Source of the DNA: Bacteroidota bacterium
GTDB taxonomy: Bacteria; Bacteroidota; Bacteroidia; B-17B0; B-17BO
Assembly: GCA_025356715.1 (NCBI GenBank)
Contig: JANXRU010000313.1
Span: forward strand, 1-29,195
Length of the DNA stretch: 29,195 nucleotides
Reading direction: 5' to 3'
A program made the translations under genes and the position numbers. The notes below the pieces were generated by a model. It was not told the DNA's origin, searched no databases, and was given only the letters and a program-made list of their open reading frames with translations. The stretch's first letter is position 1; each line of letters starts with the position of its first letter. Shown here piece after piece: positions 7,781-16,115 of the stretch.

Positions 7781-7797
7781 AAAATGGCGTTTATTTA

Positions 7798-8448
7798 TTA
7801 TAGTGTTTCAGTTTCCATAGCTTCTTCCTTATAGTAATGCTTCGAAAACTTAGTAATTACCCGATAGGCTAAATACGCAAAAATAGGTGCGGCTATCACA
7901 TCATAACTATAATGTACATGTTGCACTAAAACCCCAACAGATACAGTAATAGCAGCGGCTAAAAAAATGTATTTTAAAAATTTATGTTCTGTAAAAAAAT
8001 AAAATAAAAATAAGGTCGCTGCATGTCCGCTAAAAAATAAGTCTTTTAAATTTTCACTGCCTGCATAAAATGAATTGTTTAAAAACTCATCATGTAAAGG
8101 AATATGATGAGTGGGTGGTTCGAGCGGCACAAAAAACATAGTGGCAATTCTCAGTAAAGTTAAGGAGCCATACATTTGTATTAAATGCAAAAATTTATAA
8201 GGCGAATTAAAAGCATAAATTAAAGCAGCAACCGCCGCCGAGTAAGTAATAAAAAATATAAAATAAGATACATCTCTCGGTTTCAAAAAATTAAGTAAGG
8301 GGTCATAAAAGGTATGTCCTTGCCTACTTTCTATATAGGCTAAAAACCAAGCAAAGCCTGTTAAAATAATCAATAATACAACAACAGAAGTTATTAATCG
8401 ACGTCTAAATCGTACATTGGTCAACGCTATTTTCCAGTTATAAAGCAT
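7798..8448 (-). CDS. Sphingomyelin-synthase-like PAP2 membrane phosphatase
   Basis: An integral membrane protein of 216 residues with about five or six helices. The PAP2 catalytic motifs are visible: SGH at 140-142, in FFSGHAATLFLFYFF, and HYSYDV at 179-184, separated by one helix as in the PAP2_C/sphingomyelin synthase subgroup. The LRIATMFFVPLEPPTHH segment (about 99-115) matches the second luminal block of that subgroup. The active site would face the periplasm and act on lipid phosphates or head groups. Bacteroidota make sphingolipids, so a role in sphingolipid head-group transfer is plausible but unproven. It is downstream of the ferredoxin gene on the same strand, behind a terminator. 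Confidence 0.82.
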   Translation of the reverse strand: MLYNWKIALTNVRFRRRLITSVVVLLIILTGFAWFLAYIESRQGHTFYDPLLNFLKPRDVSYFIFFITYSAAVAALIYAFNSPYKFLHLIQMYGSLTLLRIATMFFVPLEPPTHHIPLHDEFLNNSFYAGSENLKDLFFSGHAATLFLFYFFTEHKFLKYIFLAAAITVSVGVLVQHVHYSYDVIAAPIFAYLAYRVITKFSKHYYKEEAMETETL

Positions 8449-8510
8449 CTTTATACAAGTGTACTCATTTTATATTTTTTAATAACATTTAATTAAATTC
8501 TCTTATCAAC

Positions 8511-8547
8511 AAAAAAACCTTTTAGCCGAAACTAAAAGGTTTTTTTT
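8511..8547. terminator. Terminator after the ferredoxin gene
   Basis: Stem CCTTTTAG (8518-8525) with CTAAAAGG (8532-8539), extended by an A-run on the left and a T-run on the right, loop of six. It ends ferredoxin transcription on the minus strand. The symmetry would let it act on either strand. Confidence 0.9.
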
Positions 8548-8565
8548 GAATTATATTTTCAAAGA

Positions 8566-8916
8566 TTATAAATGCATGCTGTCTTTTTTTGCTAAAAGCT
8601 CTTCCGTTGTTTCTTTATGGTCTTCGTCTGGCACGCAACAATCTACAGGGCAAACGGCAGCACATTGTGGCTCATCATGGAAGCCAGCACATTCCGTGCA
8701 TTTATCAGCAGCAATGTAATACACATCCATGCTATAAGGTACTTGCGGGTCATTAGCATCTACCTTTATCCCAGTGTTTTTGCCTGTAAATTCTCCTTTT
8801 ACTTTAGTACCATCGGCAAAGCGCCATTCGGCGCCACCTTCATATATAGCATTATTTGGACACTCCGGTTCGCAGGCGCCACAATTAATACACTCATCTG
8901 TTATTTTAATAGCCAT
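8566..8916 (-). CDS. 2[4Fe-4S] ferredoxin
   Basis: A soluble electron carrier of 116 residues. The first cluster is bound by Cys9, Cys12, Cys15 and the following Cys19-Pro. The second motif is Cys73-x2-Cys76-x8-Cys85-x3-Cys89-Pro, the longer spacing typical of the Allochromatium-type ferredoxins. Between them is an insertion of about 45 residues with a [13 protein letters not shown] segment that is common in Bacteroidota members. It is divergently transcribed from the acyl-CoA reductase gene with only 54 bases between them. This neighbour pairing suggests, but does not prove, that the two share a redox or lipid function. Its promoter is at 8951-8984. Confidence 0.93.
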   Translation of the reverse strand: MAIKITDECINCGACEPECPNNAIYEGGAEWRFADGTKVKGEFTGKNTGIKVDANDPQVPYSMDVYYIAADKCTECAGFHDEPQCAAVCPVDCCVPDEDHKETTEELLAKKDSMHL

Positions 8917-8950
8917 TTTTACTTAGTTTTGTTTTCTTAAATTAAGGCTA

Positions 8951-8984
8951 CAAATATAAGATTAAATTTTATGACTTTATCAAA
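8951..8984 (-). promoter_or_regulatory. Promoter of the ferredoxin gene
   Basis: On the minus strand: TTTG (8981-8984), a 22-base spacer, then TATATTTG (8951-8958), a perfect TAnnTTTG box. The start is predicted near 8944, about 28 bases before the ferredoxin ATG. The -33 box lies inside the first codons of the divergent acyl-CoA reductase gene. Confidence 0.7.
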
Positions 8985-10017
8985 CAGAAAACAAGCTTTT
9001 GTTCAATTAGGCTTGTTTATTAACAGACATTTTGCAAATACGTGGAGTCAAAAAGAAGAACGCTTTCATAAAGATTTAGCTGGATTGATTGATGTGGCTT
9101 ACACATTTAATGGTTGGTTCACACCTGACAACATCGCTCGCTCGCTTAATGGTATTGCAGAGATGCTTGAAGAACAGCAATTAACGGTATTTTCGGTGTC
9201 TGTTGTAGAGCCTCAACAACCGAAAAATGTGGCAATTATTATGGCAGGAAACATTCCTGCTGTCGGGTTTCATGATATGTTATGTGTTTTATTAAGCGGA
9301 CATTCAGTTTTAATAAAAGTATCAAGCGATGATCCAGCGTTAATTCCTTTTTTAGCTGGAATGGTTATTTATTATGAACAAGAATTTGCTACAAGAATAA
9401 ATTTTTCAGAAGCCCGATTAGCCAATTTTGAAGCGGTTATAGCAACTGGCAGTAATACATCTGCCAAACATTTTGAATATTATTTTGGGAAATACCCACA
9501 TCTTATTCGTAAAAATAGAAGTTCGATAGCCATCATAAATGGTAATGAAACCAAGGAACAATTAATGGAATTGGGTAAAGATGTTTTTTACTATTATGGC
9601 TTAGGTTGCCGTAATGTATCCAAGTTATATGTTCCTGAAGGATACATATTTGATGGGTTGTTTGAAGCGGTATATGATTTTAAATATGTAATTGATAATA
9701 AAAAGTACAATAACAATTACGAGTATAATCGCGCCATTTATTTATTGGATTTAGTGCCTTTTTTAGATAATAATTTTTTAATGATTCGCGAGTCTAACGA
9801 GTCGCATGCGCCTACATCTGTTTTATTTTACGAAACTTACAGTAATCAAAAACAGCTTGTTGAAAACATCACACCATTAAAAAATAATTTACAATGTGTA
9901 ATGAGTATGTTTGAAATAGAAAGTGTTAAAACAATTCCATTTGGCAAATCACAACAACCAACCGTTTTTGATTTTGCAGATGATGTTAATACATTAGATT
10001 TTTTAAATACACTTTAA
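8971..10017 (+). CDS. LuxC-like acyl-CoA reductase
   Basis: A 348-residue member of the LuxC/acyl-CoA reductase family, related to aldehyde dehydrogenases, which reduces fatty acyl thioesters to aldehydes with NADPH. The nucleotide-binding part shows VAIIMAGNIPAVGFHDMLCVLLSGH (split here: residues 87-101 and 102-111) and an ATGSN motif (158-162). The likely catalytic nucleophile is Cys213 in YYYGLGCRNVSKLYVP. No luxD/luxE or luciferase genes are near, so luminescence is not implied; supply of aldehydes for lipid synthesis is an inference. It is 8 bases upstream of an ABC ATPase gene, so the two are probably one operon. It diverges from ferredoxin. Confidence 0.85.
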   Translation: MTLSNRKQAFVQLGLFINRHFANTWSQKEERFHKDLAGLIDVAYTFNGWFTPDNIARSLNGIAEMLEEQQLTVFSVSVVEPQQPKNVAIIMAGNIPAVGFHDMLCVLLSGHSVLIKVSSDDPALIPFLAGMVIYYEQEFATRINFSEARLANFEAVIATGSNTSAKHFEYYFGKYPHLIRKNRSSIAIINGNETKEQLMELGKDVFYYYGLGCRNVSKLYVPEGYIFDGLFEAVYDFKYVIDNKKYNNNYEYNRAIYLLDLVPFLDNNFLMIRESNESHAPTSVLFYETYSNQKQLVENITPLKNNLQCVMSMFEIESVKTIPFGKSQQPTVFDFADDVNTLDFLNTL

Positions 10018-10024
10018 CCTCATT

Positions 10025-11005
10025 ATGTTATCCGTAAAAAAAATAGCGTTCAATTATCCAAATAATACCCAGTTTAAAGGGATTTCCAACGTATCACTAA
10101 ATAGTAATCCGGGAAAAATTTTAGCAATTATTGGTAAAAGTGGTAGCGGAAAAACAACCTTACTTAAATGCATTTATGGCTTAGAAGATTTACATAGCGG
10201 TTCTATCACCATGGATGAAAAACGTGTGTTAGGGCCTGCTTATAATCTAATTCCAGGACATGAAGATATGCGGTTTGTAAGCCAAGATTTTTATGTGTTA
10301 GATAATCACACTGTTGAAGAAAACATTAAAGATAAACTCATGGGTTATACCGATGAGTACAAACAAAAACGAAGTAATCAATTGTTACGATTGTTAGATT
10401 TGACAGCCTATAAGCAATTAAAAGCCATTACATTATCATCCGGTCAAAAACAACGAGTTGCCATTGCGCGTTCGTTGGCCGAATTTCCAAAACTATTATT
10501 GTTGGATGAACCATTTAGTAATTTGGATTTGCCGCTTCGCGATAAAATATTTACATACATACGCCAGCAATTAAAAAAACATAAAGCATCAGCTATATTG
10601 GTAACACATCAACCTGAAGAGGCATTGCGTTATGCAGATGAAACGGCAGTGATGGAAAATGGTAAGCTTATTCAGCATGATCAAACATTTACAGTTTACT
10701 ATCAACCTAAAACAAAAAATATTGCAGCCTTAATGGGGCGCTATTTTATTTTAGAACAAGAAGATCTATTGTCAAGTAAAATAAAGTTGTCAAAAAACCA
10801 AACCTATATTCGTCCGAACCAGTTGCAAATAGTGGAAAGTAAACTACATGCGCATTTGCAAGTAATGGTAACTAATGTTTTTTTTAATGGATATGGGTTC
10901 GAATATTTTGCCGAAACAAAACAAGGAAATGACATTTATTTTTACTCAAAAGACAATACAATCCAAATTGATGATACTGTTTTGTTGAGTGTAAAATGGT
11001 ATTAA
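10025..11005 (+). CDS. ABC transporter ATPase without a local permease
   Basis: A 326-residue ATP-binding protein with Walker A GKSGSGKTT (37-45), Q-loop in FVSQDFYVL (about 84-92), signature LSSGQ (137-141), Walker B LLLLDEP (157-163) and H-loop His195 in LVTHQPEEA. A C-terminal extension of about 90 residues looks like a small beta (TOBE-type) domain, as in the Pot/Mal importer ATPases. No transmembrane partner or binding protein lies in this window, so the substrate cannot be named. It follows the acyl-CoA reductase gene by only 7 bases and is presumably co-transcribed. The gene is followed by a hairpin at 11030-11057 with no strong T-run. Confidence 0.88.
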   Translation: MLSVKKIAFNYPNNTQFKGISNVSLNSNPGKILAIIGKSGSGKTTLLKCIYGLEDLHSGSITMDEKRVLGPAYNLIPGHEDMRFVSQDFYVLDNHTVEENIKDKLMGYTDEYKQKRSNQLLRLLDLTAYKQLKAITLSSGQKQRVAIARSLAEFPKLLLLDEPFSNLDLPLRDKIFTYIRQQLKKHKASAILVTHQPEEALRYADETAVMENGKLIQHDQTFTVYYQPKTKNIAALMGRYFILEQEDLLSSKIKLSKNQTYIRPNQLQIVESKLHAHLQVMVTNVFFNGYGFEYFAETKQGNDIYFYSKDNTIQIDDTVLLSVKWY

Positions 11006-11029
11006 CGTAAATCAATGGTTGGATTAATA

Positions 11030-11057
11030 ATTGTTTGTACTACTCAGTACTAACAAT
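11030..11057 (+). terminator. Hairpin downstream of the ABC ATPase gene (weak terminator)
   Basis: A 12-bp stem with one mismatch (11030-11041 with 11046-11057), loop ACTC. No clear T-run follows, so termination strength is uncertain. The following bases, 11078-11121, contain the repeated word CACAGAG/CGCAGAG, resembling dispersed short repeats. No gene is seen in 11006-11129. Confidence 0.5.
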
Positions 11058-11129
11058 ATTCTCAGCAGTTAAATTTTTCAACGCAGAGTCCACAGAGTAA
11101 GATTAGAGGTTCACAGAGAAAATGAATAA

Positions 11130-12074
11130 TTAAAATTTGGAATGAGTCATCAAATCTATAGTTTCGTTGTACTCTAAAATCATTTGATCAATAACTTCTT
11201 TGGCAGTTAAAATAGAATTGATATCACCCGATACCTGACCGATTTCTAATTCTCCATCATGCATGTCACCTTCATACATACCTTTTTTAGCTCGACCATG
11301 CCCCAACAAATTAGTTAATTCTTCTTTAGAGGCGCAGTTACTTTCCATTTCATGTACTTTAGTATAAAACTCATTTTTTAACAACCTTACAGGCGTTAAT
11401 TGTTTTAAGGATAATTGAGTGTCACCCTCTTTAGCTGCAATAACAGCATTTTTAAAATTAATATGTGCTGATGATTCCACTGTTGCTACAAACCGACTCC
11501 CTACTTGTACGCCAGTTGCTCCTAAAGCAAAAGCCGCTGCCATAGCTTGCCCTGAGCTTATACCGCCCGCAGCAATCAATGGAATAGTAATTGCTTTTTT
11601 TACCTGAGGAATAAGCACTAAAGTCGTTGTTTCTTCTCTTCCATTATGCCCGCCAGCCTCAAAGCCTTCTGCAACAATAGCATCAACGCCTGCTTCTTGA
11701 CATTTCAACGCAAATTTCACATTAGATACTACATGAACCACTGTAATGCCATGGTCTTTTAAATGATTAGTCCAAGTTTTAGGATTACCAGCTGATGTAA
11801 ATACAATTTTAACACCCTCTTCAATAATAATTTTGATATGCTCTTCAATATTTGGATATAAAAGCGGCACATTCACTCCAAACGGTTTGTTAGTTGCTTG
11901 TTTACATCTTTTTATTTGCTCTCTTAAAATATCTGGGTACATCGAGCCAGAGCCTATTAATCCTAATCCCCCCGAGTTTGAAACCGCTGAGGCTAATTCC
12001 CAACCGCTACACCAAATCATTCCTCCTTGTATAATGGGGTACTTTATGTTAAATAATTGATTTATTTCCGTCAT
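11130..12074 (-). CDS. Nitronate monooxygenase-like FMN enzyme
   Basis: A 314-residue TIM-barrel protein of the nitronate monooxygenase / 2-nitropropane dioxygenase family. The N-terminal block YPIIQGGMIW, the EGFEAGGHNG motif with His143 (the catalytic base position) and the FMN phosphate loops AAGGISSGQ (168-176) and VQVGSRFV (189-196) are all visible. The same motifs occur in the FabK type of enoyl-ACP reductase, so the reaction (oxidation of nitronates versus enoyl reduction) is not settled by sequence alone. It diverges from the barrel-protein gene at 12140 over 65 bases. Confidence 0.85.
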   Translation of the reverse strand: MTEINQLFNIKYPIIQGGMIWCSGWELASAVSNSGGLGLIGSGSMYPDILREQIKRCKQATNKPFGVNVPLLYPNIEEHIKIIIEEGVKIVFTSAGNPKTWTNHLKDHGITVVHVVSNVKFALKCQEAGVDAIVAEGFEAGGHNGREETTTLVLIPQVKKAITIPLIAAGGISSGQAMAAAFALGATGVQVGSRFVATVESSAHINFKNAVIAAKEGDTQLSLKQLTPVRLLKNEFYTKVHEMESNCASKEELTNLLGHGRAKKGMYEGDMHDGELEIGQVSGDINSILTAKEVIDQMILEYNETIDLMTHSKF

Positions 12075-12086
12075 TATGGTATTATT

Positions 12087-12119
12087 TTTGGTATAAAGTT
12101 AAAGATTTTATTATTTTTG
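12087..12119 (+). promoter_or_regulatory. Promoter of the DUF6089-like gene
   Basis: TTTG (12087-12090), 21-base spacer, TATTTTTG (12112-12119), a full match to TAnnTTTG. The predicted start is about 15 bases before the ATG at 12140. Confidence 0.7.
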
Positions 12120-12139
12120 TAAATCTAATACATTATTAA

Positions 12140-13051
12140 ATGAAAAATATTTTTATACTAACCTTTATTTTAGCCTTTTCTTTAATTTCTAAAGCTCAAT
12201 GGAGATTGGAATATGGAGTGGCTGTTGGGGTATCAAATTACCTAGGAGACATAGGTGGTAAAGAAAAGACACGAAGAGATTTTGTTGCCGATGTTAAAAT
12301 GGCAAAAACGCGATGGAATATGGGTGGATTTATTCGTTATAAAATTAAACCAAAATTATCAATTAAAGTTGCTTTAGATTATTTACGTATTGAAGGAGAT
12401 GATAAAGCATCAACTAACCCTGCTCGTGTAGCTCGTAATTTAAATTTCAGAAATGACATGTTTGATTTAGGTTTAACGGGTGAATATTTCTTTTATGAAA
12501 ACAATGACTTAGGGCATACTTACCGATTTAAAAATGGTTTTAGAGCATATATATTTGCTGGTATTGGTGCATTTTATTCAAATCCTAAAGCTAGTTATGC
12601 TGGAGAGTGGGTTGCATTACGCCCTATGAAAACAGAAGGCGTTTCTTATTCTCCAATTGGTTTAAATATCCCTGTGGGTTTAGGTTTTTATTTTACAATA
12701 AGTAAAAAACACCGAATTGGTTTTGAATTAAATTACCGTACAACATTTACTGATTATTTAGATGATATTAGTGGAAATTATGTAAGTACAGTTGGTATGG
12801 CTCCTGATGCAGCAGCTCTTTCTAACCGTACTGGCGAATTAGGAAGTGCTGTTGATCCTATATTTGCTAAAAACTTTGCTCCAGATGCAAAACGAGGTGA
12901 TAAAACGCACAATGATAGCTACACAACTATGAGCTTAAGTTATAGCCATGTAATTAGAGGGAAGTCTAGTTTTTATAGAGGGCACTATGGTTCTTTTTTT
13001 GGTAAAGGAAGAGGCAGAGGAAAAACCCGTAAAATTAGAGCTAAGTTCTAA
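12140..13051 (+). CDS. DUF6089-like outer-membrane barrel protein
   Basis: A 303-residue secreted protein with signal peptide ending SLISKAQ (cut near residue 20), followed by the WRLEYGVAVGVSNYLGDIGG block that characterises the DUF6089 family of Bacteroidota outer-membrane proteins. Multiple amphipathic strands are seen (GFIRYKI, LSIKVALDYLRI, GFRAYIFAGIGAFY, IGLNIPVGLGFYFTI, RIGFELNYRTTF). The protein ends in a strongly basic tail (GKGRGRGKTRKIRAKF) with terminal Phe, which is unusual for the exposed end of a barrel. The function is unknown. A good promoter precedes it and a terminator follows at 13072. Confidence 0.85.
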   Translation: MKNIFILTFILAFSLISKAQWRLEYGVAVGVSNYLGDIGGKEKTRRDFVADVKMAKTRWNMGGFIRYKIKPKLSIKVALDYLRIEGDDKASTNPARVARNLNFRNDMFDLGLTGEYFFYENNDLGHTYRFKNGFRAYIFAGIGAFYSNPKASYAGEWVALRPMKTEGVSYSPIGLNIPVGLGFYFTISKKHRIGFELNYRTTFTDYLDDISGNYVSTVGMAPDAAALSNRTGELGSAVDPIFAKNFAPDAKRGDKTHNDSYTTMSLSYSHVIRGKSSFYRGHYGSFFGKGRGRGKTRKIRAKF

Positions 13052-13071
13052 TTTAAGAATTTATATATTTT

Positions 13072-13107
13072 AAAACCCTAAGTAAGAAATTACTTAGGTT
13101 TTTTTTT
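13072..13107 (+). terminator. Terminator after the DUF6089-like gene
   Basis: Stem arms 13072-13085 and 13090-13102, one bulged C, loop GAAA, followed by nine T (13099-13107). It separates the barrel-protein gene from the receptor island. Confidence 0.92.
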
Positions 13108-13161
13108 ATGTTAGTAGTAAATATAAAATATTCCAATAAATTTTTTATTAAATTATAATTG

Positions 13162-13169
13162 TATATTTG
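13162..13169 (+). promoter_or_regulatory. Promoter -7 box, start near the TTG codon
   Basis: TATATTTG, a perfect -7 box. The -33 region is only a T-run (13141-13146). Transcription would start around 13174-13177, which coincides with the TTG codons at 13172 and 13175, so the mRNA may be leaderless. Confidence 0.55.
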
Positions 13170-13174
13170 TTTTG

Positions 13175-13717
13175 TTGAAAAAGATAACTATCATATTTAC
13201 ACTTGCTTTTATTTCTCTAATAAGTACAGGAAGTTTTTTTATATACACTGGTTATTTAATATCATATCATAATGACTTTCAATCCTATATAAGGAATGAA
13301 AAATCCAACCTTATTACAACAGAAATTTCAATAAACCCTTCACAATTATATGTTAATTCTAAAACTATTAGTTGGGAATTTAATAATAAAGAATTAATTT
13401 TTAATGATGTTCTATATGATATTGTATCAATTAATTCCGTTAAAGGAAAAGTGATTTTAACAGTATTATCTGATAGTCAAGAGCAAGAAATTAAGAAACA
13501 ATTTGCCGAAAATTATGATATTAATCCTTCTAAATCATCCTCTCATCCAATCAAATTATTGAAACAATTTTTAGCATTTAAGTATATTGCTCAAAGTGAT
13601 GAGTCAGTTGATATAATTGCTAATCAAAGTAGCCTATCAAATTATACTGAATATTTTTTTAGTATAATTCCTGTGTTTTTATCTAAAGAAACACTGCCTC
13701 CTAGTTTTGTAGCGTAA
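13175..13717 (+). CDS. Membrane-anchored envelope protein upstream of the TonB receptor
   Basis: A protein of about 180 residues (TTG start at 13175, giving the MKKITIIF signal-like N-terminus; 13172 TTG is the alternative). Apart from the initiator it contains no Met codon and no Cys, and the frame has no ATG upstream to the preceding stop at 13124. It has one N-terminal hydrophobic segment (about residues 4-30), then a region with IRNEKSNL...ISWEFNNKELIFNDVLYDIVSI. This resembles an uncharacterised Bacteroidota family, which I know from memory, that sits just before TonB-dependent receptors and contains a W-x-x-x-x-KEF-x-(Y)-x-G-x-(M/L)YDV pattern. The C-terminus ends in LPPSFVA. It precedes the receptor gene by 146 bases. 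Confidence 0.7.
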   Translation: MKKITIIFTLAFISLISTGSFFIYTGYLISYHNDFQSYIRNEKSNLITTEISINPSQLYVNSKTISWEFNNKELIFNDVLYDIVSINSVKGKVILTVLSDSQEQEIKKQFAENYDINPSKSSSHPIKLLKQFLAFKYIAQSDESVDIIANQSSLSNYTEYFFSIIPVFLSKETLPPSFVA

Positions 13718-13838
13718 CTCTTTTTTTTATTAATGTAGAGTTATTATAAGACTTGTAGTTTTATCAAACGGTTATACTTTTTCGTTTAATCTTTTTTGTT
13801 AAAACAAAAAAATCAAATTATTTTTTATTAATTATTAT

Positions 13839-13856
13839 AGTACAATAACTTGTACT
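13839..13856. promoter_or_regulatory. Perfect inverted repeat, possible operator
   Basis: AGTACAA-TAAC-TTGTACT, a 7-bp perfect palindrome with a 4-base centre, ending 7 bases before the TonB receptor ATG at 13864. A weak -7-like box (TAACTTGT, 13846-13853) overlaps it. The placement suits a dimeric repressor site, for example metal-responsive, but no regulator is encoded nearby and no family consensus is recognised. A hairpin-like A/T run lies at about 13791-13812. Confidence 0.45.
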
Positions 13857-13863
13857 TGATGAA

Positions 13864-16104
13864 ATGCAAAAAACACTGTTTTACATATTTTTAATGTGTG
13901 CCTTTTCAAATTATGCACAGGTTAAACTAAAGGGCTTTATTTATGCTGATAGTAGTAATTTGGCTATATCTGGCGTGATGGTTTCTATTACAGAACTAAA
14001 TATAGAAACTCAAACCACTAATGAAGGCTATTATCAATTAAAAAATATTCCAAAAGGGCAATACACAATATTATTTAAACAATTAGCATATCAAACAAAA
14101 GTAATTTCAGTTAATTTGAAAGATACAATTGAAGAAACTAATTTGTTTTTAAAGCCTAGTTTTTTGCAATATAACGAGGTTGTTGTTTATGGAACAAATA
14201 ATTGCGCCATTGAAAAAACGGCTAATTCCATTTCTATAATTGATGCTAATACGATGCGCTCTGAAGGCTCTTTAAACCTAAGCGATGGAATAGCTAAAAT
14301 ACCCGGCGTAAGCCAACTAACAACTGGGGCTGGTATTTCTAAACCAGTCATTAGGGGTTTATATGGTAATCGTATTCAAACCGTATTATATGGATTACGT
14401 TTTGATAATCAACAATGGCAAGACGAGCACGGTTTAGGTTTATCTGATGTAGGTATTGATAGAGTAGAAATAATTAAAGGAGCTGCCTCTCTTTTATATG
14501 GTTCCGAAGCAATGGGAGGTGCCATTAATATTATTGAAGAAAAAAGTGCACCAATCAAAACAATTAAAGCAGATTTTTCGACCCGGGTATTTGCCAACAC
14601 TTATGGTAATGCCACAGATATTGGGTTAAAGGGAGCAACCGAAAAAATAAATTGGCGCGTAAGAATTGGGGAAGATTCTCATGCTGATTATAGTGATGGA
14701 AATAATAAACGTGTTTTAAATTCTCGTTTTGGAGGCTACTATGGAAAAGCAGGATTTGGATTTCATTTTAAGAAATGGATAAGCCAAAATAATTACATGC
14801 ATTCACAAAATAATTTTGGCTTTTTGATGGATCCCATTCAATTATTTGATCCGCCAGATGATAGACTTAGTAGGGATTTTCAAAGACCACACCATACTGT
14901 AAATTTAAATATATTCAGTTCACAAAACAGTTTTTTTCTTAAAAACTCTAAACTAAAAGTAAATGTCGGTTTTCAAAATAACAATCGACAAGAGCAGGAA
15001 GGTGGTAATAAAATTAGTTTAAATATGGTTTTAAATTCAGCAATTACAAATATTGTTTGGACTAAAGTCTTTAAGGAAAAAACTGAATTAAACATTGGCA
15101 CTCAAGATTTTTACCAAACCAATTTAAATTTGGGTTCTCGTACTATTATTCCAGATGCTACCGTAATGGAAAGTTCGGCCTTTACCTATATTAAAACAAC
15201 ACTTAAGAATATTGTTGTTGAAGGAGGATTAAGATATGATTTTAGATATGTGCAAACTTTTTTTACTGGAAATATTAATACCGATCCAAGCAGTCCAGGC
15301 ACAAAAATATTACCATTTACCAATCATTATAACGCTTTAAATGGTGCATTAGGGTTAAGTTGGTTTACAGAAAATCACTGGAACATTAAAACAAATTTTT
15401 CGAGTGGTTATCGCTCTGGTAATTTAGCGGAATTATCCTCAAACGGGTTACATGAAGGAACATACCGTTATGAAATTGGTAACACCGATTTAAAAATAGA
15501 ACAAAATATTTGTGCAGATGTTTTGATCAATTATAAAGCATCAATTTTTAATATTTCCGCTGCTGCTTATAATAATCATTTTTTAAATTATATTTATTTA
15601 GCCCCTTCAAATGAAGAATACATTGGCTTTCAGATTTATAATTACAAACAGCAAGATGCGACCATTAGAGGTGTGGAATTAACCGCAGATATTCATCCTC
15701 AGCAATGGCAGTGGTTAGATTGGATTACGAGTTATGCGTACGTAAATGGAACTTTAAGCAATGGAAACAATTTACCTTTTATAGCAGCACCAAAATTAAA
15801 TTCGGATATAAAACTAAGTTTTAAAAATAAAAAACATATTAATGAGTTTACTGTAAAACCAGGCGTTACATACGTGTTTAATCAAGATAGGCCAGGTGAT
15901 TTTGAAACCGCTACTGCTGGCTATTATTTAATAAATGCTTCGGCATCAATAACAATTAAGCATCCTAAAAATAGCGTTACTATTTCCTTGTCAGGAAATA
16001 ATTTATTAAATAATGCCTATTTCGATCATCTATCAAGATTTAAATATTATGGTATTTATAATATAGGAAGAAATGTATCATTAAACTTTAAAATTAATAT
16101 CTAA
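13864..16104 (+). CDS. TonB-dependent outer-membrane receptor
   Basis: A 746-residue receptor with signal peptide (MQKTLFYIFLMCAFSNYAQ), a CarboxypepD_reg-like N-terminal domain (about residues 20-98, GFIYADSSNLAISGVMVSI), a plug domain (about 105-225), and a 22-strand-type barrel ending YNIGRNVSLNFKINI. The plug contains PVIRGLYGNRIQTVLYGLRF (161-180), then QDEHG (186-190) and VEIIKGAASLLYGSEAMGG (201-219). This form is shared by the receptors for zinc or other metals (ZnuD-like) in my memory, but substrate specificity cannot be read from sequence. A possible operator lies just upstream, and a chain of small lipoproteins follows after 11 bases in what looks like one operon. Confidence 0.9.
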   Translation: MQKTLFYIFLMCAFSNYAQVKLKGFIYADSSNLAISGVMVSITELNIETQTTNEGYYQLKNIPKGQYTILFKQLAYQTKVISVNLKDTIEETNLFLKPSFLQYNEVVVYGTNNCAIEKTANSISIIDANTMRSEGSLNLSDGIAKIPGVSQLTTGAGISKPVIRGLYGNRIQTVLYGLRFDNQQWQDEHGLGLSDVGIDRVEIIKGAASLLYGSEAMGGAINIIEEKSAPIKTIKADFSTRVFANTYGNATDIGLKGATEKINWRVRIGEDSHADYSDGNNKRVLNSRFGGYYGKAGFGFHFKKWISQNNYMHSQNNFGFLMDPIQLFDPPDDRLSRDFQRPHHTVNLNIFSSQNSFFLKNSKLKVNVGFQNNNRQEQEGGNKISLNMVLNSAITNIVWTKVFKEKTELNIGTQDFYQTNLNLGSRTIIPDATVMESSAFTYIKTTLKNIVVEGGLRYDFRYVQTFFTGNINTDPSSPGTKILPFTNHYNALNGALGLSWFTENHWNIKTNFSSGYRSGNLAELSSNGLHEGTYRYEIGNTDLKIEQNICADVLINYKASIFNISAAAYNNHFLNYIYLAPSNEEYIGFQIYNYKQQDATIRGVELTADIHPQQWQWLDWITSYAYVNGTLSNGNNLPFIAAPKLNSDIKLSFKNKKHINEFTVKPGVTYVFNQDRPGDFETATAGYYLINASASITIKHPKNSVTISLSGNNLLNNAYFDHLSRFKYYGIYNIGRNVSLNFKINI

Positions 16105-16115
16105 ATAAATTTATC

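Noticed and set aside
8971..10017. Bioluminescence (lux) operon
   Set aside because: Only a LuxC-like reductase is present; luciferase, LuxD and LuxE genes are absent.
11078..11121. Tandem repeat or CRISPR-like array of CACAGAG words
   Set aside because: Only three imperfect short words without regular spacing; at most the remnant of a dispersed repeat.
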